From contig JBCDAU010000036.1 of assembly GCA_039185015.1 (NCBI GenBank), positions 1 to 55,595 of the forward strand: a stretch of 55,595 nt of DNA, read 5' to 3'. The notes under the pieces were generated by a model. The model did no database searches. It was not told the origin of the DNA and saw only the letters and a list, made by a program, of their open reading frames with translations. Below, in pieces: positions 39,112 through 45,939 of the stretch (positions within the stretch are counted from its first letter, which is position 1; each line of letters opens with the position of its first letter). The DNA comes from JBCBSZ01 sp039185015. GTDB taxonomy: Bacteria; Actinomycetota; Acidimicrobiia; Acidimicrobiales; Poriferisodalaceae. A program made the position numbers and the translations under genes.

Positions 39112-40244
39112 CCCCCATCGGCCTGCACCTCGGCGACGGCAGACCGCAGGCTCTGCCAGGCGGCATCGATCTCCTCGATCGTCCCGGTCGAGGGGGTGCC
39201 GTCGCCGAGGAGCAGCGCCTCGATGTCGTCGAGGATCAGCCAGTAGGCGAGCGCGTGGTTGGCGAACCAGTAGTCGCCGATGACCGTCGCGGCGATCTTG
39301 CCATCGGTGTCGACCACGGGATTGTCGAAGATCGTCTCGTCGTCGCCGCCGAAGGCCAGGCTTCGCATGCCGAGGACGATGTCGACGTCGGTCTCCTCCG
39401 GGAGGGTCTCCTCGGAGAGCGTGATGAAGCCGAAGGCGCCATCGCCGCTCTGCGCCTCGGTGCGCCCGAAGCCGAGACGATCGAGGATCGTTCCCGCCGG
39501 CGTGAGGGGGCCGAGGGCGAAGATCGCGCTGCCGAAGACCTGGAGGACGGCGACCTCCTGCCCGGCGAAGCCCTCCTGCTCGAGTCGGGTTCGGAGGTCG
39601 GTGATGCGGGAGTCGATCGTCTCGACCACGGCGGCGGCCTCGTCGCCGCGACCGGTGATCGATCCGAGGAGCTCGATCTGGTCGTCCCACGAGGCGGTGT
39701 ACTCCGTGATCGCCGTCGGTGCGATGTCCTCCAGGTCCGACTCGGCTTGGATCAGAACCGGCTCGCCGATCCCGAGGAGCAGTGAGGGGCGCCGGGCAGC
39801 GATGGTCTCGAGGTTCACACCCGGAGGCCCGACGTCGAGGCCCTCGGCGGCGAAGAGCTCCTCCACGACGTTGTCCTCGAAGAACCCGTCGACCGATGGC
39901 GTGATGCCGAGCAGCAACAGGCCGACCGCCGTCCACTCGTCCAGCGCGTGGACACCGTCGGAGGTGATCGGGAGCTCGACGGGTCCGCTCACGTCCTCGA
40001 TCACGATGCTCGACTCGCCGACGGTCGCGATGTCGTCGGCCGAGGTTGCCGTGGTCGCGTCGTTCGCAGCAGAGGTCTCGTCGCTCGGCGCTACCTCGGC
40101 GCTGACAGCGGGCCGATCCTGCTCGTCGTCGGTGGTGGCGTCGCTCCCGCAGGCGACGGCGACCAGGGCGACGGCGACCAACGCCGATCGCCGACGGGCG
40201 CTCCGGTTCGACCTCGTGTGTGAAGGAGGACTACGTCGCGTCAT
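39108..40244 (-). CDS. Second substrate-binding lipoprotein (FepB-like)
   Basis: A 378-residue lipoprotein with a twin-basic start and lipobox (RRRSALVAVALVAVAC). An acidic Ser/Thr/Asp spacer and a type III periplasmic-binding fold follow: LDEWTAVGLLLLGITPSVDG, LETIAARRPSLLLGIGEP, a long central helix (VVETIDSRITDLRTRLEQ) and FANHALAYWLILDDIEALLL. It is clearly more distant from the AraC-SBP domain than the neighbouring lipoprotein is. The ATG at 40244 is leaderless: TACGGT ends 6 nt upstream. The start codon touches the 37-bp palindrome shared with the TetR gene. Confidence 0.78.
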   Translation of the reverse strand: MTRRSPPSHTRSNRSARRRSALVAVALVAVACGSDATTDDEQDRPAVSAEVAPSDETSAANDATTATSADDIATVGESSIVIEDVSGPVELPITSDGVHALDEWTAVGLLLLGITPSVDGFFEDNVVEELFAAEGLDVGPPGVNLETIAARRPSLLLGIGEPVLIQAESDLEDIAPTAITEYTASWDDQIELLGSITGRGDEAAAVVETIDSRITDLRTRLEQEGFAGQEVAVLQVFGSAIFALGPLTPAGTILDRLGFGRTEAQSGDGAFGFITLSEETLPEETDVDIVLGMRSLAFGGDDETIFDNPVVDTDGKIAATVIGDYWFANHALAYWLILDDIEALLLGDGTPSTGTIEEIDAAWQSLRSAVAEVQADGG

Positions 40245-40280
40245 TTGGACACCGTACAACCCGTTTGTACGCTGTCCAAA
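40244..40280. promoter_or_regulatory. 37-bp palindromic operator with two symmetric divergent promoters
   Basis: TTTGGACA (40244-40251) and GTACAA (40254-40259) are mirrored by TTGTAC (40265-40270) and TGTCCAAA (40273-40280) about position 40262. Plus strand: TTGGAC (40245-40250), 17 bp, TACGCT (40268-40273). Minus strand: TTGGAC (40274-40279), 17 bp, TACGGT (40251-40256), then 6 nt to the ATG of the SBP gene. One palindrome thus holds both promoters and most likely the TetR binding site. Confidence 0.75.
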
Positions 40281-40352
40281 CACGCACGTCACATCGCCGA
40301 GGACCGAAACCAGCGGGTGTAGCCTCGGACGCTCGACGGAGGCGAGGTCGCC

Positions 40353-41027
40353 ATCAACTCCAAGCGCCGATCCACGCCGCTCACCGCCAGGGAGATCCGC
40401 GAAGCCGCAGTGCTGATCGTGCGGGAGGAGGGCATCGAGGCGCTGTCGATGCGCCGTCTCGCCACCGAGCTCGATACCTGGCCGACGTCGGTGTACCACC
40501 ACGTCGGTGACAAGCAGCAGCTCGTGCAGCTCGTACTCGACAGCGTCCACGAGCTGATCGCGCTCCCGTCGGACGACCTCGACTGGCGCGAGTGGATGGA
40601 GGCCTTCGCCGACAACCTCGCCGACGTGCTACGGCGGCATCCGGGTGTGGCCGATCACCTCGCGGCGCAGGGCAACCCCAATCCACAGGTCTGGATCACC
40701 ACCGACCGGACCCTGGCCGTGCTCCGCCGAGCTGGCTTCAGCGACGAGGACGCCGGCGTCGTGTGGCTGGCGCTGATGGAGCTCATCGGGGCCCGGCTAC
40801 GGAACGAGCGACGACAGCCCGTGCCCGACGATCACCCGAGTGGCGGCGCTGCGCTCGGGGCGATGATGGCCGAGCACGCCCAGGACATGACCAACCTCGC
40901 CGCGGTCGTGCCCCGGCTGGTCACCGTCGAGCCGGCGACGTTGACCAGCGAGCTCGTCTCGCTGCTCCTCGACGGCGCCGCCGCCCGTCTCGCAGCAGCA
41001 GAGCGGACCCCTCGGCCGGACGGCTGA
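40353..41027 (+). CDS. TetR-family transcriptional regulator, apparent ATC start
   Basis: A 224-residue TetR protein. The N-terminal helix-turn-helix is complete only if the frame is read from upstream of the first standard start: NSKRRSTPLTAREIREAAVL, then EGIEALSMRRLATELDTWPT and SVYHHVGDKQQLVQLVL. A stop at 40320 limits the frame, and no ATG, GTG or TTG lies between it and GTG 40410, which would delete helix 1. ATC 40353 sits where the start is expected, behind GGAGGCGAGG. It is divergent from the SBP gene and probably represses both genes through the shared palindrome. Confidence 0.75.
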   Translation: MNSKRRSTPLTAREIREAAVLIVREEGIEALSMRRLATELDTWPTSVYHHVGDKQQLVQLVLDSVHELIALPSDDLDWREWMEAFADNLADVLRRHPGVADHLAAQGNPNPQVWITTDRTLAVLRRAGFSDEDAGVVWLALMELIGARLRNERRQPVPDDHPSGGAALGAMMAEHAQDMTNLAAVVPRLVTVEPATLTSELVSLLLDGAAARLAAAERTPRPDG

Positions 41028-41186
41028 ACCGTCGGCGGCCGCAAGGGAGTAGCAGGCCGACCTGCCCCGGAGTCGTTTCGGGAACGAGCGGGTACATCCG
41101 GCGCGCCCAGAACTGCCGGTCATCGGCGCCTTGACGTTGTCGGGTGGGATCGCTCGGGCGCCGGGTCGCGGCGGCGTGCGCTCGGT

Positions 41187-42104
41187 CTAACCCGGGGCGT
41201 CGGCTGCTCGGTGTGTTCGTTGCTCGAGGCGGATGGCGCCGATGCCGCTCACGACGATGACGGTGCAGCCGGCAACAGTGAGCGTGTCGGCGATCTCGTC
41301 GAAGAAGGCCCAGCCGAGGACGACGGCGCCGAGCAGGGTGGTGTAGCGGAACGGTGCCGAGACGCTGAGGTCGCCCACTCGGACGGTCTGGATGGTGAAG
41401 ACGTAGCCGACGATCAGGCAGCAACAGGCCAGGAGCACGACGATGGCGGCCCGGCCGGTCAACGGACTCCAGCCGGTGAAGACGGCGAGGACGCCGGTCA
41501 TCACGGCGATGGCGGCGGCGGTGACGAGCGCGACGAACGATGCCGGGATCGAGTCGTCGACTCGCTGCGTGGCGAACTCCCGGAAGGTGAGACAGGCAGC
41601 CGCCCCGAGGACGGCGATCGACCACGGCGAGAACGCGCTGCCACCGGGCTGCACCACCAAGACGACGCCGAGGAAACCGGCGGCGACGGTTGCGTACTGG
41701 GATGCGGACACGGTCTCGTCGCCGATGGTGCCGGCGACGAGGGTGACGGCGAAGGGGACGACCAGCAGGATCGTCTGAGCGTTGGCGAACTCCAGGTGCA
41801 CGACCGCTGCGAAGAACAGCGCAGTGGCGACGACCTCGGCGCCCACTCGTGCTGCGACGGGTCGCGACACGCGGCGAGACGAGATCGCATGACGGCGGGC
41901 CCGGATCATGCCTGCGAACAGCACCGTCATGGCGATGTTCCGCAAGCACAGCGCCTGGTAGACGCCGAGGCCTTCGTCGGCGGCCACCCGGATGAGCGCA
42001 TCGTTGGTGACGTAGCCGAGCGAACCGATCACCATGTAGACCGCACCGAGCACGTTCGGGGACTGCTCCGACAGGGGTCGCCCGAGTGCCCGTCGGCCTG
42101 CCAC
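41187..42104 (-). CDS. EamA/DMT-family transporter
   Basis: A 305-residue membrane protein with ten hydrophobic segments in two EamA repeats: VLGAVYMVIGSLGYVTNDAL with FANAQTILLVVPFAVTLVAG, then AVLGAAACLTFREFATQRVD with APFRYTTLLGAVVLGWAFFD. These are drug/metabolite exporters of unknown substrate, possibly an amino acid or metabolite. It starts at GTG 42104 with TACCGT 8 nt upstream. It is divergent from the LysR-type gene, 63 bases away, which probably controls it. Confidence 0.82.
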   Translation of the reverse strand: MAGRRALGRPLSEQSPNVLGAVYMVIGSLGYVTNDALIRVAADEGLGVYQALCLRNIAMTVLFAGMIRARRHAISSRRVSRPVAARVGAEVVATALFFAAVVHLEFANAQTILLVVPFAVTLVAGTIGDETVSASQYATVAAGFLGVVLVVQPGGSAFSPWSIAVLGAAACLTFREFATQRVDDSIPASFVALVTAAAIAVMTGVLAVFTGWSPLTGRAAIVVLLACCCLIVGYVFTIQTVRVGDLSVSAPFRYTTLLGAVVLGWAFFDEIADTLTVAGCTVIVVSGIGAIRLEQRTHRAADAPG

Positions 42105-42156
42105 GCTCGTCGACGGTACCGATGGTCGAGTCCGCGGAATCCGTCAACTCTCTGAC

Positions 42157-42178
42157 TGCACTCTTCGATGGAAGTGCA
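42157..42178. promoter_or_regulatory. Inverted repeat over the lysR start, putative LysR box
   Basis: TGCACT (42157-42162) and AGTGCA (42173-42178) form a 6-bp inverted repeat with a 10-bp spacer, enclosing the ATG at 42168. Autoregulation by the LysR protein is plausible. The overlap also suggests that translation may start at the in-frame ATG 42186 instead. Confidence 0.4.
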
Positions 42179-43073
42179 GAATGTGATGGTGCGGCTCGAT
42201 CCGGAACTGCTCCGAACCCTGCTCGCGGTCGACGAGGCCGACACGGCCAGCCGCGCCGCCGAGCTCCTCCACGTGTCCGAGTCCGCAGTGAGCGCTCGGC
42301 TGCGCAAGCTCGGCGATGTCACCGGGGCTCCGATCGTCCGTCCGAGCGGCCGCAGCATCGCACTGACCCCGCACGGCAAGCGGGTCCTCGATGCCGGCCG
42401 AGGCCTCGTCCACGCCCACGACGACGTCGTGCGGCGACTCGGCGCCGTCGATGCCCCCATCACGCTCCGAGTGCTGACGAACGAGGTGTTCTTCCTCGAC
42501 ACGATCGCCGAGCTCACCGATCAGATGCGCGGCCTTCATCCGCACGTCACGATCGAATGGAACGTCGACCCGGCGGTGCTCAGGTACCCCTACATCGACG
42601 AGGACTTCGACCTGGTCGCCTGCCAAGTTCTCGAGACGGCTGCCCAACCCGCCGATCGGGTCGCGTGGACCGACGACCTCCACTGGATCACCGGCACCAA
42701 CCATCCTCACGACGTCGACGACGGCCGATCACTCCCACTCGTGACGTTTCGACCGACGTGCTTCTACCACGACCTCGGACAGCGAGCGCTCGACGACGCC
42801 GGCATCGACCATCACCTCGCCGTGTTGTGCCCCACCTTCGCTGCGCTCAACACCGCCGTGGCTGCAGGGGCGGGCGTCGCCGTGCTCAACACCCGCAACC
42901 GCCGACCCGGGTCCGCACCATGGATCCACGCCGCTCGGCTGCCCACACTCCCGCGGATCGCTCAGATCTGCCGCGTACGACCCCACGCTCCCCCCGCCAC
43001 CCACGACCTCGCTGAGCTCCTCACCACGATCGCCGCCGCGCCCCGACCAGAGGACGACGCGGCGACAGCCTGA
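42168..43073 (+). CDS. LysR-family transcriptional regulator
   Basis: A 301-residue regulator. The N-terminal winged helix reads MVRLDPELLRTLLAVDEADT, AAELLHVSESAVSARLRKL, then LTPHGKRVLDAGR. The C-terminal effector domain has a periplasmic-binding-like fold (LRVLTNEVFFLDTIAELTDQ; VAAGAGVAVLNTRNR). This resembles the ArgP/IciA branch, whose members often control amino acid exporters. That would fit the divergent EamA transporter, but it is inference. The start is 42168 or, more in line with homologues, ATG 42186. Confidence 0.82.
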   Translation: MEVQNVMVRLDPELLRTLLAVDEADTASRAAELLHVSESAVSARLRKLGDVTGAPIVRPSGRSIALTPHGKRVLDAGRGLVHAHDDVVRRLGAVDAPITLRVLTNEVFFLDTIAELTDQMRGLHPHVTIEWNVDPAVLRYPYIDEDFDLVACQVLETAAQPADRVAWTDDLHWITGTNHPHDVDDGRSLPLVTFRPTCFYHDLGQRALDDAGIDHHLAVLCPTFAALNTAVAAGAGVAVLNTRNRRPGSAPWIHAARLPTLPRIAQICRVRPHAPPATHDLAELLTTIAAAPRPEDDAATA

Positions 43074-43226
43074 CCGACGGCGAACTGACGCACGACGACC
43101 AGCGCGGCCGGACGTCTCATCGCGACGAACTGCCCGCTCGAGAAGGGCATCGAACGAGAGGCCGGGCGAGATCGCACGCCGGACGGGGGACTCGGCGCAA
43201 ACGACTGTCGTGACACGGCACAGTGG

Positions 43227-43311
43227 CGGAGGGAGTGGGATTCGAACCCACGGGACCCGGAGGCCCAACGGTTTTCAAGACCGTCGCATTCGTCCGCTCT
43301 GCCATCCCTCC
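43227..43311 (-). tRNA. tRNA-Ser (anticodon TGA)
   Basis: An 85-nt class II tRNA on the minus strand. Acceptor GGAGGGA pairs with TCCCTCC, the anticodon loop CTTGAAA lies between ACGGT and ACCGT and gives TGA, and the T-arm is GTGGG-TTCGAAT-CCCAC. The discriminator is G, and CCA is not encoded. Confidence 0.95.
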
Positions 43312-43335
43312 CGAGATGCCGAGGCTATCGACGCC

Positions 43336-43873
43336 TCACGCGAGCGCGGGATCGGTCTCCGGCGACTCCACCTCCGAGCCGGCACGCACGTCGATCGTCA
43401 CGTCCGCATCGTGACGCGCCCACCACATGAGCATCAGCGCCGTCACCCCGAGGCCGAGCGATCGGTACTCGAACCAGTAGTGCACCTGGCGATGGTTGTT
43501 CGCGACCAGAGCGAAGACGATCGGGAGCGCCACTGCAGCGAGGCCGACCGCGAGATCGACTCGCCGGACGACCGCCTGACGTGCGGTGAGCGCCGCAGCG
43601 ATGACCACCAGGACGATGAGCAGTCGCGCCAGCGGGGGTCCAACCAGGCGTCGACGACGTCGCCCAGGCCGGCACCGGCGCGATCGCTGATCCCCTCGGC
43701 CTCGCCGTCGATGCGGAACGCGAACTGCTCACGGATCTCGTCGATCACCGCGCTCGGCGACGTGGCGATCGCCGCGACCACCCAGGCGCCGATCCCCGTC
43801 GCCAGATAGCCGATCGCCCAGGCTCCCCGGCGAGCGCGCCGGCCGCTGCCCGTTCGAGGCCGCTGATCGACGG
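43336..43873 (-). pseudogene. Frameshifted membrane protein of unknown family
   Basis: Two minus-strand frames read as one protein. The upstream part has RRGAWAIGYLATGIGAWVVA and IREQFAFRIDGEAEGISDRA. The downstream part has LARLLIVLVVIAAALTARQA and HYWFEYRSLGLGVTALMLMW. They are out of register by one base at a G5 run (43634-43638). One extra base there would give a continuous WLDPPLARLLIV junction. No standard start codon is visible for the upstream part. The locus is either a decayed gene or carries homopolymer miscalls. The family is not recognised. Confidence 0.5.
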
Positions 43874-43876
43874 CGT

Positions 43877-44158
43877 TCAGAGCACAGAGACCATGACCAC
43901 GAGCGAAAGGAGTCCCGTCACGTGGTTCATGAGGTCGATGACGTCGTCGACCGATCCCGCCAGCAGTGCCGCCATCGCGAGCGCCCGACGATCGCCGCTC
44001 GCTGCCGCACGACCGACCAGCCCGACGCCGACGGCGAGCATGAGGGTGTGGTGGAGCACCTCGATCACAGCGACGAGGTCGATCGTCACCAGGCCGACGA
44101 GGACGCCACCGCCGCTCGGCGAACCGCGCCGACCTCGACCCGTCGGCCCGGCGCCCAC
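43877..44158 (-). CDS. Small membrane protein, unknown
   Basis: A 93-residue frame with two to three hydrophobic segments (VTIDLVAVIEVLHHTLMLAV; LMNHVTGLLSLVVMVSVL). It starts at GTG 44158, or possibly GTG 44089 where hydrophobic sequence begins. It lies directly upstream of the frameshifted membrane protein and may be the N-terminal part of the same damaged gene. No family is recognised. Confidence 0.4.
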   Translation of the reverse strand: MGAGPTGRGRRGSPSGGGVLVGLVTIDLVAVIEVLHHTLMLAVGVGLVGRAAASGDRRALAMAALLAGSVDDVIDLMNHVTGLLSLVVMVSVL

Positions 44159-44228
44159 CGCCGTGCCCAGAGGGTTCCAACCATGCCGTGTCGATGCAGC
44201 GGCCCACTCAGGGTCCCGCTGTCGGCGG

Positions 44229-45158
44229 TCAGTCGTCGGCGACGCTGTCCCGGAGGTCTGCCATCCAGCCGGTCGCCTCGCGCCACGCCTCGGTCGCGTC
44301 GTCCCGGCTCTCCTCGGCCCGGTCCCCGGCGGCCGGGTAGGAACCGAGGAACTTCACGTCCTGCTGCTTCGCCCGGAGGTTGACGAGGCAGTCCCCGACG
44401 ACCTCGTCGGCGATGTGGCCCTCGAGGTCGAGCATGAAGCAGTAGTCACCGAGACCCTGGCGGGTCGGCCGTGACTCGAGCTTCACGAGGTTGATCCGCC
44501 GGGCAGCGAACTCCTGGAGGATCGCGAGGAGCGACCCAGGGGCGTCGGCCCGCTGGTAGATCACGAGGCTGGTCTTGTCGTGACCGGTCGGCGCCGGGAT
44601 CCCTGCTCGGGACACGAGCACGAACCGGGTCTGGTTGCCTGGGTGGTCGGCGATGTCGCTGGCGACCGGCTCCAGGCCGTAGAGCTCGGCGGCGAGCGCG
44701 TTCGAGACCGCAGCGCGGTGGGGCGCACCGGTCTCGGCGACGTGCCGGGCGGCCTCGGCGGTCGAGGTGTCGGCGTTGACGTCGGCGTCGGGCAGGGTCG
44801 AGCGCAACCACCCGCGCACCTGGGCGAGCGCGTGCGGGTAGGACAGCACCTCGGTGATGCCGTCGAGGGTCGCTCCGGGCACGGCCAGCAGATGGAAGTG
44901 GATGTCGATCACGACCTCGCGCTGGATCAGTAGATCGGCCTCGAAGGCGAGCGTGTCGTTGGCGACGTTGACCGTGCCCTCGATGGCGTTCTCGATCGGC
45001 ACGAAGCCGAGGTCGAGCTCACCGGCTCCGACGGCGGCGAGGACGTCGGGAATGGTCTCCATGGCGACGAGGTCGGCCTTGGCGAGGTCGGGCTGGCTGA
45101 GGAGGGCCTGCTCGGTGAAGGTGCCGGGCGGGCCGAGGTAGCCGATGCGAGCGGTCAC
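44229..45158 (-). CDS. pheA: Prephenate dehydratase
   Basis: A 309-residue single-function prephenate dehydratase that makes phenylpyruvate for phenylalanine synthesis. RIGYLGPPGTFTEQALLSQP, VPIENAIEGTVNVANDTLAF and the catalytic NQTRFVLVSR are present. A C-terminal ACT domain (TSLVIYQRADAPGSLLAILQ) includes the phenylalanine-binding LESRP motif, implying feedback inhibition. No chorismate mutase domain is fused. It starts at GTG 45158 with TATCCT 8 nt upstream. Confidence 0.93.
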   Translation of the reverse strand: MTARIGYLGPPGTFTEQALLSQPDLAKADLVAMETIPDVLAAVGAGELDLGFVPIENAIEGTVNVANDTLAFEADLLIQREVVIDIHFHLLAVPGATLDGITEVLSYPHALAQVRGWLRSTLPDADVNADTSTAEAARHVAETGAPHRAAVSNALAAELYGLEPVASDIADHPGNQTRFVLVSRAGIPAPTGHDKTSLVIYQRADAPGSLLAILQEFAARRINLVKLESRPTRQGLGDYCFMLDLEGHIADEVVGDCLVNLRAKQQDVKFLGSYPAAGDRAEESRDDATEAWREATGWMADLRDSVADD

Positions 45159-45201
45159 GGCCGACGAGGATACGGCCGGGACCGGGTCGGACCGCGGTGA
45201 T

Positions 45202-45939
45202 TCAACTGGATGGCCGGCCCTCGAAGGCGCTGTGCGTCGTCCCCTCGGGCTCGGTCGCCCAGGCCGCAGCAGCCTCCCAGCGATCATCGAACACGATGTC
45301 GCCGAGTGGTCGACGCCGGACCGGTCCGTGACCACCGACCGGACGGCCGAGGCCGATGGTGGCCGCGAGCGCGACACCATCGGGCACGCCGAGCACCTCG
45401 CACAGCTCGTCGTGGACGAATCCCTGGAACATCGTGATGACGCCGCCGTAGCCGAGGCCGCGGGCGGCGAGGAGCAGGTTCTGGGCCGCCGGGTAGACCG
45501 ATGCGCCCTCGGTCGGCGTCGGGTCGCGGTAGCGGACCAACGCGGGCAGGAGGATGACCGGGATGCGCTCGAAGCCGTCCACGAACTCGGCCATGGTCCG
45601 GGCCATGCGCGCCTTCGGCGAGGACGCCTCGACGCCGCTGCCCTCGTCGTAGCCGTCGTCGGCCCGCTTGCCGCCCCACAGCTGCCGAGCGGCGCCACCG
45701 AGGAGGCGGCGGGCCTCGAGCGCGCTCGGCCCGTCGCGGAGCACGAGCCACCGGACCCGCTGGCGGTTCGAGCCCGTCGGCGCCCGCGACGCCGCGAACA
45801 GCATCGTGGCGAGGTCCTCCTCGTCGACCGGCTCGTCGCGGAAGCGACGGATCGAGCGGGTCGTGCCGATGGCGTCGAACAGATCGATGCCGGCCCGACG
45901 CCCGAGCGGGGGCTCGTCGGGAACTCGCAGGTCGCTCAC
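45202..45939 (-). CDS. Nitroreductase family protein
   Basis: A 245-residue FMN-type nitroreductase-fold protein. FDAIGTTRSIRRFRDEPVDE with the RSIRRF phosphate-binding motif, LFAASRAPTGSNRQRVRWLV, and VYPAAQNLLLAARGLGYGGV are typical, as is the C-terminal LGVPDGVALAATIGLGRPVG. The substrate is unknown. GTG 45939 overlaps the TGA of the ClC gene by 4 bases, so the two genes are translationally coupled. Confidence 0.85.
   Translation of the reverse strand: MSDLRVPDEPPLGRRAGIDLFDAIGTTRSIRRFRDEPVDEEDLATMLFAASRAPTGSNRQRVRWLVLRDGPSALEARRLLGGAARQLWGGKRADDGYDEGSGVEASSPKARMARTMAEFVDGFERIPVILLPALVRYRDPTPTEGASVYPAAQNLLLAARGLGYGGVITMFQGFVHDELCEVLGVPDGVALAATIGLGRPVGGHGPVRRRPLGDIVFDDRWEAAAAWATEPEGTTHSAFEGRPSS

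Noticed and set aside
40410..41027. GTG 40410 as start of the TetR gene
   Set aside because: It would remove the first helix of the DNA-binding domain and has no ribosome site at proper spacing. The upstream frame continues family-like sequence.
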